From JAAURS01 sp031362245 (GTDB lineage: Bacteria > Cyanobacteriota > Cyanobacteriia > Thermosynechococcales > Thermosynechococcaceae), in NCBI GenBank assembly GCA_031362245.1, contig JANLSD010000314.1:1-64000 (forward strand): a stretch of 64,000 bases of DNA. Reading direction: 5' to 3'. Made by a program: the position numbers and the translations under genes. Under the pieces are notes generated by a model. The model was not told the DNA's origin, did no database searches, and saw only the letters and a program-made list of their open reading frames with translations. Of this stretch, positions 34,618 to 42,917 are shown one piece after another; the stretch's first letter is position 1, and every line of letters begins with the position of its first letter.

Positions 34618-35523
34618 TTAGTCATCAGCAACAAGACATAATGTTTTCTCTCCCATAAGCGCATTTCTTGGATTATCAATGAGTCCTGAATCTAATAACA
34701 CCACACCAAAAAGGATCGCCCATCCTTTCGCACGTTGCAGGGTCGCTTCAGAAATATCTGCGTACTCGGCGATCGCCTGTTGGCGGACATTTCGAGCGGC
34801 GAACAGCATCCAGAACGACGCAAGATCTGTCGCAACATCACCTGATGTAATGTCGCCCCAATCAATGATGCCGGAGATTGCGCCATCTTCGACCAGAATG
34901 TTGCGTGGATGCAGATCTCCATGCAACCAGTTCGCCCGCACGTCGATAGGCGCATTCACTGCCATCTTCCAAGTATTCTTGATTTTTGGAGTAATTAGGT
35001 TGGTTTTCGTCTCCAGTCGCTGCATTCGTGCTTCGATAGAAGCTGCACGCTGATGCAGCGGCACGCCACGTCCCGGATTTGATGGTGCATTGAATGGTGC
35101 GGGCACATGTAATGAACGCAGGAACATCCCTAAGCGTTTTGCCTGACTTGGATTGAGTTCGGATTGATCGGCAGTCACTCCAGCCAACCAGGGTAATATA
35201 CTCCAGCACCAAGGATAATCTTGGGTTGGTTTGCCTAGTTTGTAAGGGGTTGGCACAGCGATGGGCAGGCGTTCTGCAAGTAGTGGAAGCCAAGTTTGTT
35301 CATTTTCGATGAATGCGGCGGCGGCTTTTCGCCGTGGGAGACGAATCGATAATCGATCTCCCAATCGGAATATCACATTATCCCAACCAGCATCAACGAG
35401 ATCGAGCTTTAGGTGCTTCAAATCTGGGTGCTGCGCCTCCAATAATCTGTAGACGAGTGCGGCATTTATTTCAATGTCGGATACTGGCGTACCAATAGAA
35501 CTCGATTTTTCTACCGATTCCAT
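34618..35523 (-). CDS. Aminoglycoside phosphotransferase (APH) family kinase
   Basis: Small-molecule kinase with the eukaryotic-like kinase fold, 301 residues. The catalytic loop is WLHGDLHPRNILV (HGDxxxxN) and the metal-binding motif is GIIDWGDITSGDVATDLASF. The N-lobe segment LRLPRRKAAAAFIENEQTWL appears in the protein as SIRLPRRKAAA. A strong GGAGGT ribosome site precedes ATG 35523. Members include aminoglycoside kinases but also choline, homoserine and macrolide kinases; the substrate cannot be read here, so resistance should not be assumed. It stands alone, with a 232-bp non-coding gap downstream. Confidence 0.88.
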   Translation of the reverse strand: MESVEKSSSIGTPVSDIEINAALVYRLLEAQHPDLKHLKLDLVDAGWDNVIFRLGDRLSIRLPRRKAAAAFIENEQTWLPLLAERLPIAVPTPYKLGKPTQDYPWCWSILPWLAGVTADQSELNPSQAKRLGMFLRSLHVPAPFNAPSNPGRGVPLHQRAASIEARMQRLETKTNLITPKIKNTWKMAVNAPIDVRANWLHGDLHPRNILVEDGAISGIIDWGDITSGDVATDLASFWMLFAARNVRQQAIAEYADISEATLQRAKGWAILFGVVLLDSGLIDNPRNALMGEKTLCLVADD

Positions 35524-35572
35524 ATGTACCTCCAGTTATTGTTAACCATCTTTGACGATCGTACCTTGATGA

Positions 35573-35818
35573 TTGTTCGAGTTCGCCGTCATCATTTCCC
35601 AGCCTCAAGAGCTTGAATTTGCTAAGATCCAAAGTACAAAAATCGTTTTCCTTGCAGCCGTGGCACTCCTGACCGAAACAGACAAGTTACAGACAAGCAT
35701 TGATGTAAAAATTGATCCAGAAGCTGAACCCCCAAAAGTTCTATGTCCCCATTGTCTGCGTACCGCTACCAACGGCATTCAATGTAAGGGAATTTGTGTT
35801 GCTGACAACGACTATTGA
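35573..35818 (+). CDS. Small cysteine-rich protein with CPHC knuckle
   Basis: A short protein ending PPKVLCPHCLRTATNGIQCKGICVADNDY. CPHC and CKGIC give four cysteines spaced like a zinc ribbon, and the tail resembles small uncharacterised cyanobacterial proteins. The start is uncertain: the frame opens with TTG at 35573 (81 residues) but contains no ATG. GTG at 35660 would give a 52-residue protein beginning at ALLTETDKLQTS and is at least as likely. It diverges from the APH-like gene and converges with hom. Function unknown. Confidence 0.5.
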   Translation: MFEFAVIISQPQELEFAKIQSTKIVFLAAVALLTETDKLQTSIDVKIDPEAEPPKVLCPHCLRTATNGIQCKGICVADNDY

Positions 35819-35843
35819 GAGATGAGTTTCAGTCCATACCCGA

Positions 35844-37187
35844 CTACAAAACCCGAAGTAGACTTGCAATACTATCCACCGCATCTAAGGTGCGAATTTC
35901 ATCTAAGGCAGTATGAAAATCACCTTCACGGACTGCATGGGTGACGACCACAATCTCGGCAAGGCCATCCTTTACCCCAGTCTGCACCAGAGAATCTAAA
36001 CTCACCCCATGATTGCCAAAGCAGGTGCCCAGTTTGCCAATTACGCCAGGATGATCTTTGGTCGAAAATCGAACGTAAAACCGCGTCACCAGCTCTGAAA
36101 TGGGTTCAACCTGACTATAAGAGTGATGAGAGCAGGCCAATAGTGGATGAATTGCGGGTGTATTTGGGTTTGTTGCTGCCAACCCTGCTTTTAGCAAAGC
36201 CGCAACGTTGATAATATCGGAGACCACCGCGCTGGCGGTTGGCCCCGCGCCTGCACCTGGGCCAAAGAACATGACCTGTCCTAAGGGTTCGCCTTCTAGC
36301 AAGATGGCGTTGTAAACATCGTTCACGCTGGCGAGGGGGTGGGCTTTGGGGACGAGGGTTGCATGAACCCGCACCTGAAGCTGGTCAGGAATCCCTATGT
36401 TTGATAGGGCTGCGCTTGAAGATGCGGTGTTGGGACGTTTGGCGATCGCCAATAGCTTAATCACAAACCCCAGCTTATCCGCGTAGGCAATATCCGAAGC
36501 ACTCACGGCTCGAATGCCCTCACGGTGAACGTCATCGAGCTTAATCCGGCCTCCAAAGGCCAAGGATGCCAGAATGGCGATTTTATCGCCTGCATCTAGT
36601 CCATCCACATCGGCGGTGGGGTCGGCTTCGGCGTAGCCTAAGGCTTGAGCATCGGCCAAGATATCATCAAAGCTGTGGCCTGACTGCTGCATCTGGGTCA
36701 GGATGTAGTTAGTAGTGCCGTTGAGGATGCCCATCACGGAGGTAATCCGATTTGCGCCCATAGACTGCTTCATGGGCTGAATCACAGGGATACCCCCTGC
36801 CACGGCGGCCTCAATCATGACGTAAACGCCTGCTTGATTGGCGGCGGTAAAAATTTCGTCTCCATAGCGGGAAATGACGGCTTTGTTGGCAGTCACGACA
36901 TGCTTCCCGTGGGCGATCGCCTTCAGAATTAAACTCCGCGCTGGCTCAATGCCGCCAATCACTTCGACCACGATATCAATCTCAGGGTCGGTGACAATGG
37001 CGTCTAGATCGGTGGTGATGGACTCGGCGGGGAGGGTGATGGTGCGAGGTTTGGAGGGCGATCGCAGGCCCACGCGATGCAGTTCCAGCGCCTGGAGCAA
37101 GGGATGCCGCCCGTTACAATCTTGGAAGATTGCCGCAACCCCAGTGCCAACCGTACCCAATCCCAACAGACCGACTTTGAAACCCAC
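35844..37187 (-). CDS. hom: Homoserine dehydrogenase
   Basis: NAD(P)-dependent reduction of aspartate semialdehyde to homoserine, the branch point to threonine and methionine; 447 residues. The N-terminal Rossmann motif is GLLGLGTVGTGVAAIF, TANKAVISRYG carries the conserved Lys, and the catalytic domain has MGILNGTTNYILTQM and AQALGYAEADPTADVDGLDAGDK. Residues about 365-447 form the C-terminal ACT domain (FYVRFSTKDHPGVIGKLGTCF), the usual site of threonine feedback. The start is the ATG of MGFKVGLLG. A single gene. Confidence 0.96.
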   Translation of the reverse strand: MGFKVGLLGLGTVGTGVAAIFQDCNGRHPLLQALELHRVGLRSPSKPRTITLPAESITTDLDAIVTDPEIDIVVEVIGGIEPARSLILKAIAHGKHVVTANKAVISRYGDEIFTAANQAGVYVMIEAAVAGGIPVIQPMKQSMGANRITSVMGILNGTTNYILTQMQQSGHSFDDILADAQALGYAEADPTADVDGLDAGDKIAILASLAFGGRIKLDDVHREGIRAVSASDIAYADKLGFVIKLLAIAKRPNTASSSAALSNIGIPDQLQVRVHATLVPKAHPLASVNDVYNAILLEGEPLGQVMFFGPGAGAGPTASAVVSDIINVAALLKAGLAATNPNTPAIHPLLACSHHSYSQVEPISELVTRFYVRFSTKDHPGVIGKLGTCFGNHGVSLDSLVQTGVKDGLAEIVVVTHAVREGDFHTALDEIRTLDAVDSIASLLRVL

Positions 37188-37360
37188 AGCGTTTCCCCAA
37201 CTGATCTTTCAGTTCTATTGTGCCATTTCCCGCGCAAGGGGATGAATCTATGTGAGTTTTCCGAAATTTTCGCCACTCTTCCAGTGCTAATCTTGGAGCG
37301 CCAACCCATTTGGATGTCCTAAAAGCGATTTGGATCTCGTGGCAAAGGGATGCTAACAAA

Positions 37361-37392
37361 AAAAGGAGGGTTGTAAATACAACCCTCCTTTT
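37361..37392 (-). terminator. Rho-independent terminator of ndhB
   Basis: A perfect 15-bp stem (AAAAGGAGGGTTGTA, 2-nt loop, TACAACCCTCCTTTT). On the minus strand it runs into seven T residues. It begins 25 bp after the ndhB stop. The plus-strand side has only four T residues, so it works mainly for ndhB. Confidence 0.88.
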
Positions 37393-37417
37393 ATAACTTA
37401 GAACATCAACCTATTGC

Positions 37418-39001
37418 CTAAAGCTTAGGGGCCGTCACAACCGGAACCACCGCTACTGAAGTAGTTGATCGCACCCCAATAATTTTGGCCTTCGCCGCTG
37501 CCGTCTGAAGCTTTGGCACATCCGCCACCGAGTGATTCACAATCGTAAACAACGGATTCGATAAAATCCCCGCCAAAGACGTCGTGATCAGTGCAAAAAT
37601 AATGCCCGCCTGCAAAGGCCGCATCCCAAAGGGTTGCCAATTGATTACCGGATAGTTCTTGATGACCTCCGACATTTCATTGGATTCCTTCACCACCATC
37701 ATCTTCACAACACGGATGTAGTAGTAAATCGACACCACACTGGTGACTAGCCCCAGCAGAACGAGACCATAGGCTCCCGCCTGCCAACCCGCCCAGAAAA
37801 TGTAGAGCTTGCCAAAAAAGCCCGCCAAGGGCGGAATGCCCCCTAAAGACAACAGGCAAATGCTCAGAGACAGCGTCAGCAGAGGATCCTTTTGGTACAA
37901 ACCTGCATACTCACTAATCTGATCGGTTCCCGGGCGCAGTGCTAACAGAATCACACTGGCAAAGGCTCCTAGGTTCATAAACAGGTAAATCAGCAGGTAA
38001 AACACCATGCTGGAGTAGCCGGCTTCAGTACCCACCACCATCCCAATCATGATGAACCCAGCCTGCCCAATGGAAGAATAGGCCAACATCCGCTTCATGC
38101 TGGTTTGGGCGATCGCCACCACGTTCCCCAGCACCATGCTAAGAATCGCCAGGGCTGTAAAGATAAACCGCCACTCATCCACCACCGCTGGAAACGCATC
38201 GGTCAGAAGGCGAATGGCGAGGGCAAACCCTGCGGCCTTTGAACCCACGGAGAGAAACGCCACCACAGGGGTAGGGGAACCCTCGTATACGTCAGGTGTC
38301 CACTGGTGAAAAGGCACCGCCGCAATTTTGAAGCTGACGCCTGCAATCACAAACACCAGGGCCATCAGGAGACCCAAAGAATTTTGGGTACCGTCCCCCA
38401 GGGCCGTTGCGATCGCCCCTAGATGGGTTTGCCCACCCGATAGACCGTAGAGCAAGGACAGACCGTACAAAAATATCGCCGAGCTAGAGGCCCCAATTAA
38501 CAAATACTTGAGTGCCGCCTCATTAGAGCGCGGGTCTCGCTTCATATAGCCCGTCATGAGGTACGAGGCAATACTGAGGGTCTCTAGAGACACAAAAATC
38601 ATCACCAGCTCTTCCGCGCCGGAGAGGAACATGCCTCCCACCGTCGCCGCTAGCAGAATGCTCATAAACTCGCCGAGGTCACTGCCCGCTTGGTCTACGT
38701 AGCGAATCGACATCAAAATCGTCACCGCCGAAGACAGCGCAATGATGCTGCGGAAGACAATACTCAGGTTATCGGCATTAAAGCTGCCTAAAAAAGCAAT
38801 GGTGTTAGGCTGATCCCACTGGGAAACCAGTAGACCCACTGCCGTCAGGAGTCCGGCGATCGCCAAGTAGGGCGTCCATTTTGCGGAGGCACGCCCCACA
38901 ATCAAATCGCTGACAAGCACAACCAGCATCGTAATGGTAACAACGCTTTCCGGCAGAATCGCCAAAGCATTAAGCTGACTTCCGAGATTGGCAAAGTCCA
39001 T
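37418..39001 (-). CDS. ndhB: NAD(P)H-quinone oxidoreductase subunit 2
   Basis: Proton-pumping membrane subunit of cyanobacterial NDH-1, 527 residues with about fourteen membrane helices. Family blocks include ADNLSIVFRSIIALSSAVTIL, MIFVSLETLSIASYLMTGY, the conserved Lys segment FKIAAVPFHQWTPDVYEGSPTPVVAFLS, and LLSLGGIPPLAGFFGK. The complex acts in respiration, cyclic electron flow and CO2 uptake in thylakoid membranes. It is monocistronic with its own terminator, divergent from topA. Confidence 0.97.
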   Translation of the reverse strand: MDFANLGSQLNALAILPESVVTITMLVVLVSDLIVGRASAKWTPYLAIAGLLTAVGLLVSQWDQPNTIAFLGSFNADNLSIVFRSIIALSSAVTILMSIRYVDQAGSDLGEFMSILLAATVGGMFLSGAEELVMIFVSLETLSIASYLMTGYMKRDPRSNEAALKYLLIGASSSAIFLYGLSLLYGLSGGQTHLGAIATALGDGTQNSLGLLMALVFVIAGVSFKIAAVPFHQWTPDVYEGSPTPVVAFLSVGSKAAGFALAIRLLTDAFPAVVDEWRFIFTALAILSMVLGNVVAIAQTSMKRMLAYSSIGQAGFIMIGMVVGTEAGYSSMVFYLLIYLFMNLGAFASVILLALRPGTDQISEYAGLYQKDPLLTLSLSICLLSLGGIPPLAGFFGKLYIFWAGWQAGAYGLVLLGLVTSVVSIYYYIRVVKMMVVKESNEMSEVIKNYPVINWQPFGMRPLQAGIIFALITTSLAGILSNPLFTIVNHSVADVPKLQTAAAKAKIIGVRSTTSVAVVPVVTAPKL

Positions 39002-39345
39002 AGGGGTAGCGTCAATAACGTTCTAAGCTTTGCAAATGTTCTTAATCAAACCCTGATGGGCCTGAGTAGGACATTACACATTGAGAATTTTAACCCGCAT
39101 TGCTACCCAAGCACGATAGCAAGATTCAATATAGATTAATAGAAGCGCTATGATTTCTGGACGAGAGGTCTTGACAACAGCGCCAATTCCAATTCTCAGT
39201 TGACCTTATTGAGACTTTATTCGTCCAAATTAGTCTAAATGGCAGCAGTTCCGTCAATTTACGGACGCTTTTTTGAAAGCAGATTGCCTACACTGAACCA
39301 TTAAGCGCATTCTTTTCTCTTACTCCTCTTGGTTGATCGCGTCCT
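39002..39345. other. Divergent promoter region of ndhB and topA
   Basis: A 344-bp gap between divergently transcribed genes. TTGACA-like hexamers occur near 39172 and 39201, but without clear -10 partners at 16-18 bp, so promoters are not placed. No repeat, small ORF or RNA gene is evident. Confidence 0.3.
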
Positions 39346-42036
39346 ATGTCCACGCTGGTTATTGTTGAATCGCCCACCAAAGCCCGAACCATTCGGAATT
39401 TTCTGCCCTCTACCTATCGAGTAGAGGCATCAATGGGGCATGTTCGAGATCTGCCCAGGGATGCAAGCGAAATTCCAGCGGCGGTGAAGGGAGAGAAATG
39501 GTCTTCCTTGGGCGTTAATGTCAATGCGAACTTTGAGCCGCTCTACGTGGTGCCCAAAGACAAGAAAAAATTGGTTAAAGAACTCAAAGAAGCCTTAGTG
39601 GGTGTCGATGAACTGCTGTTAGCCACTGACGAAGATCGAGAAGGGGAAAGCATTAGCTGGCATTTAATCCAGATTTTGCAGCCCAAGATCCCCATCAAAC
39701 GGATGGTGTTCCACGAAATTACAGAGGAGGCCATCAAAGCGTCTCTAGACAAATGTCGAGAGGTCGATCAGCGCCTCGTCCGTGCCCAAGAAACCCGCCG
39801 GATCTTAGATCGGTTGGTGGGTTATACTCTTTCACCCTTGCTCTGGAAAAAAATTGCTCCCAGCCTCTCTGCCGGACGGGTGCAGTCTGTGGCAGTGCGC
39901 GTCTTAGTGCAGCGAGAGCGAGAACGCCGCGCCTTCCGTCAGGGGAGTTATTGGGATCTCAAGGCCAGTCTCGAAAAAGATAAAACCGCCTTTGCAGCTA
40001 AGCTTGTCACCCTCAACGGGCAGCGACTCGCCACGGGCAGCGACTTTGATGAAAACACGGGTCAGGTGCTGGAAGGTCGTCAGGTGGTGTTGCTCAACGA
40101 AGCCGAAGCCACGGCGTTGCAGCAGCGCTTAGACAAAAAGCAGTGGCAGGTCAGCGGCATTGAAGAACGCCCCGTCACCCGCAAGCCCTCTCCCCCGTTT
40201 ATTACCTCCACCCTCCAACAAGAAGCCAACCGCAAACTGCGTCTCTCTGCCCGTGAAACCATGCGGATTGCCCAGAGCCTGTATGAGCAGGGCTACATCA
40301 CCTACATGCGGACGGATTCGGTGCATTTGTCAGAACAGGCGATCGCCGCTGCTCGTGCCTCTGTGGAAACCCTCTACGGCACGCCCTACCTCAGCCCTGA
40401 ACCGCGCCAGTTCACCACCAAATCAAAGGGTGCCCAAGAAGCCCACGAAGCCATTCGCCCAGCAGGTAGCCCCTTCCGTACCCCCAAGGAAACAGGGCTG
40501 AAAGCTCAGGAATTGGCGCTGTACGAAATGATTTGGAAGCGCACTGTGGCGACCCAAATGGCAGAAGCCCGTCAAACCTTTGTCACCATTCAAATTGCAG
40601 TGGAAGACGCAGGCTTTAGAGCCAGCGGCAAGCGCATTGATTTCCCTGGCTTCTTTAGAGCCTATGTTGAGGGATCCGATGACCCTGATGCGGCGTTGGA
40701 TGACCAAGAAGTGATTTTGCCGAGTCTGAAGAAAGGCGATCGCCCCGTCTGCAAAACCCTAGAGGCGATCGGTCACGAGACCCAGCCCCCCGCACGGTAT
40801 ACCGATGCATCTCTGGTCAAAACCCTAGAAAGCGAAGGCATTGGCAGACCCAGTACCTATGCTTCTGTCATTGGCACTATCATTGACCGAGGCTACGTCC
40901 AGCGCCAGGGCAACACCAGCCTTGTGCCCACCTTCACGGCCTTTGCGGTCACAGCACTGTTGGAAAAACATTTTCCTGACCTGGTCGATGTGGGCTTTAC
41001 CGCACGGATGGAGCAGACCCTAGACGATATTTCTAGGGGTGAAGCAGAGTGGCTGCCCTACCTGCAATCCTTTTACCTCGGAGAGGCAGGGTTAGAGCAT
41101 CAGGTCAAAGATCAAGAAACCACCATTGATGCCCTAGAAGCGCGCACCATCGATTTATCTGGCTTAGAAGCCAAGGTACGCATTGGTCGATTTGGGCCTT
41201 ATGTCGAAGCTGAGCGGGATGGGGCAGCCGTCACCGCCTCTCTACCCAAGGACATGACCCCCGCCGACCTAAACCCCGATCAGGTCGAGTTGATCCTCAA
41301 ACAAAAAATCGAAGGCCCTGAAAAAGTTGGGTTCCATCCAGAGACAGGCGACCCTATTTATATGATGTTGGGCACCTATGGCCCTTACGTTCAGCTTGGG
41401 GATGCACCCCAACCAGGGCAAAAGAACCCTAAACGGACGTCTTTACCCAAAGGTGTCACGATGGAAGATGTCACCCTAGAGATGGCGCTTGCGCTCTTGG
41501 CATTGCCTCGGCTTCTGGGCACTCATCCTGAAACTGAGCGACCCATCAAAGTGGGGCTGGGTCGATTTGGGGCTTATATTGTCCATGACCAGGGCAAAGA
41601 CGGTCAAGATTTCCGCTCCCTTAAAGCTGAAGATAGTTTGTTCACGGTTTCCCTAGAGCGTGCTCTAGAACTGTTAGCCATTCCCAAAACTGGACGGGGC
41701 AAACGGGCGGCAAAACAGGCGCTGCGAGAGTTAGGCAACCATCCTGAGGATGGCGAACCGATCAATATTTATGATGGGCCTTATGGGCCTTACATTAAGT
41801 ACGGCAAGGTCAATGCCAGTTTGCCAGAAGATGCCACGGTGGAAGAGATTTCGCTTGAGACGGCGCTGAAGCTGGTGATGGAGAAGGCGGGGACAAAGAA
41901 AGGCGGCAAGAAGGCGGCAGCGAAGACGACTACGACCAAAACGGCGGCGAAGGCTGCGACCACGAAGGCTAAAGGCGCGACGAAGACCACGAAGGCTAAA
42001 ACCACGAAGAAGAAGGCGGAGGCTAGTTCGACTTAG
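39346..42036 (+). CDS. topA: DNA topoisomerase I
   Basis: Type IA topoisomerase that relaxes negative supercoils, 896 residues. TOPRIM domain: TLVIVESPTKARTIRNFLP, with the acidic triad in LLATDEDREGE. The active-site tyrosine is in GYITYMRTDSVHLS. The GIGRPSTYASVI gate segment is intact. The C-terminal part has repeats of the (R/Y)(F/Y)GPYV type (four copies, about 605-820) in place of zinc fingers, as in other cyanobacteria. It ends in a tail of about 45 residues rich in Lys, Ala and Thr that probably adds DNA affinity. Monocistronic. Confidence 0.97.
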   Translation: MSTLVIVESPTKARTIRNFLPSTYRVEASMGHVRDLPRDASEIPAAVKGEKWSSLGVNVNANFEPLYVVPKDKKKLVKELKEALVGVDELLLATDEDREGESISWHLIQILQPKIPIKRMVFHEITEEAIKASLDKCREVDQRLVRAQETRRILDRLVGYTLSPLLWKKIAPSLSAGRVQSVAVRVLVQRERERRAFRQGSYWDLKASLEKDKTAFAAKLVTLNGQRLATGSDFDENTGQVLEGRQVVLLNEAEATALQQRLDKKQWQVSGIEERPVTRKPSPPFITSTLQQEANRKLRLSARETMRIAQSLYEQGYITYMRTDSVHLSEQAIAAARASVETLYGTPYLSPEPRQFTTKSKGAQEAHEAIRPAGSPFRTPKETGLKAQELALYEMIWKRTVATQMAEARQTFVTIQIAVEDAGFRASGKRIDFPGFFRAYVEGSDDPDAALDDQEVILPSLKKGDRPVCKTLEAIGHETQPPARYTDASLVKTLESEGIGRPSTYASVIGTIIDRGYVQRQGNTSLVPTFTAFAVTALLEKHFPDLVDVGFTARMEQTLDDISRGEAEWLPYLQSFYLGEAGLEHQVKDQETTIDALEARTIDLSGLEAKVRIGRFGPYVEAERDGAAVTASLPKDMTPADLNPDQVELILKQKIEGPEKVGFHPETGDPIYMMLGTYGPYVQLGDAPQPGQKNPKRTSLPKGVTMEDVTLEMALALLALPRLLGTHPETERPIKVGLGRFGAYIVHDQGKDGQDFRSLKAEDSLFTVSLERALELLAIPKTGRGKRAAKQALRELGNHPEDGEPINIYDGPYGPYIKYGKVNASLPEDATVEEISLETALKLVMEKAGTKKGGKKAAAKTTTTKTAAKAATTKAKGATKTTKAKTTKKKAEASST

Positions 42037-42426
42037 GATCTAGATGCAAGCCCATTCAAGAATGGTTACAGGTGTTAAGTCTCAACTCACGCGCCTTTCT
42101 GTTGCTGAGCTTGTCGAAGCATTCCGACGTGGTTCCTGAGCTTGCCGAAGGGCTGACCTGGGCAAAGGTACAGCACGGGGCTTCCCGTCTAAAAGCTAAT
42201 TTTTTTTTCGGTGATCTGGGACACAGACGACTCTATCAATCCGAGCTAAATTGATGGAGCGTTATACAGAAAAAACCTTTAGCCAAAGCGCTAAAGTCTA
42301 TGCCTACCGCAGCGCCGCCTAAAGGCAATGCAATTATGATTACTATTAAACACAAAGCGCGCCTTTCATTTAGGGCGCGCTTTGTGTTTAAGCCGAACTC
42401 AGGTTCACTAAAGGCGATCGCCTCCT
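42037..42426. other. Intergenic region between topA and the TerB-like gene
   Basis: A 390-bp convergent gap. It has two copies of a GAGCTTG(T/C)CGAAG motif (about 42108 and 42138), a dispersed repeat signature seen in many bacteria, a T9 tract near 42205, and the terminator at 42351-42386. No gene is supported. Confidence 0.5.
42351..42386. terminator. Bidirectional stem-loop between topA and the TerB-like gene
   Basis: A 13-bp perfect stem CACAAAGCGCGCC / GGCGCGCTTTGTG with a 10-nt loop, between convergent genes. Short A and T stretches flank it. A terminator for one or both genes is likely. Confidence 0.65.
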
Positions 42427-42858
42427 TCACACCGCTGACATCACCCGCCGAAAAAATTGACCCACCTGCTGCAAAATCTTCGGTGCCACCGCACCCAAAT
42501 CAGGCAGTGGCTCCGGCGGCGATGGGATCTTCCCCATCAGCGTATGAAACTCATCCAGCAAATCATGCTCAACATCCGACACCTCATCATCCGCAATCAG
42601 CAGATTCCCGATCGCTGCCAATAACTTAAGTCGTTCAGCATCAGGACTGTCTCTGAGATAAGACACCAGCCATTGCTCCGTTTGCGTCGGCTCCACAGGC
42701 GTACTCAACAACCCTTGGAGTTCAGCATTATGCTCCAAGTGAAACCGCGACAAGACCTTGTTGAGATAGGCCACCTCCTCCGGCTCCAGATGCTGATCTA
42801 CCCACGCCGAACCAATTAAGATTTTGAGCATCAGGTGTTGGTGTTGGGTAGAATCCAT
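42427..42858 (-). CDS. TerB-like protein
   Basis: A 143-residue all-helical protein of the TerB/tellurite-resistance superfamily. The N-terminal LMLKILIGSAWVDQHLEPEEVAYLNKVL and LLAAIGNLLIADDEVSDVEHDLLDEFH are the two acidic helix-loop-helix units that may bind metal. The C-terminus ends in an amphipathic helix, ILQQVGQFFRRVM. Cyanobacterial TerB-domain proteins are common and rarely studied; tellurite resistance should not be assumed. It precedes a 36-bp stem-loop and converges with topA. Confidence 0.8.
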   Translation of the reverse strand: MDSTQHQHLMLKILIGSAWVDQHLEPEEVAYLNKVLSRFHLEHNAELQGLLSTPVEPTQTEQWLVSYLRDSPDAERLKLLAAIGNLLIADDEVSDVEHDLLDEFHTLMGKIPSPPEPLPDLGAVAPKILQQVGQFFRRVMSAV

Positions 42859-42917
42859 TGTGTTAGACCTCTCAATCTGTCTCTTACATCATGCCTTGGC
42901 TTTAGGCTTTCATCCCA

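Noticed and set aside
34618..35523. Antibiotic resistance gene (APH-like)
   Set aside because: Kinase motifs are real, but the family covers many metabolite kinases; there is no resistance context or mobile element, so resistance is not called.
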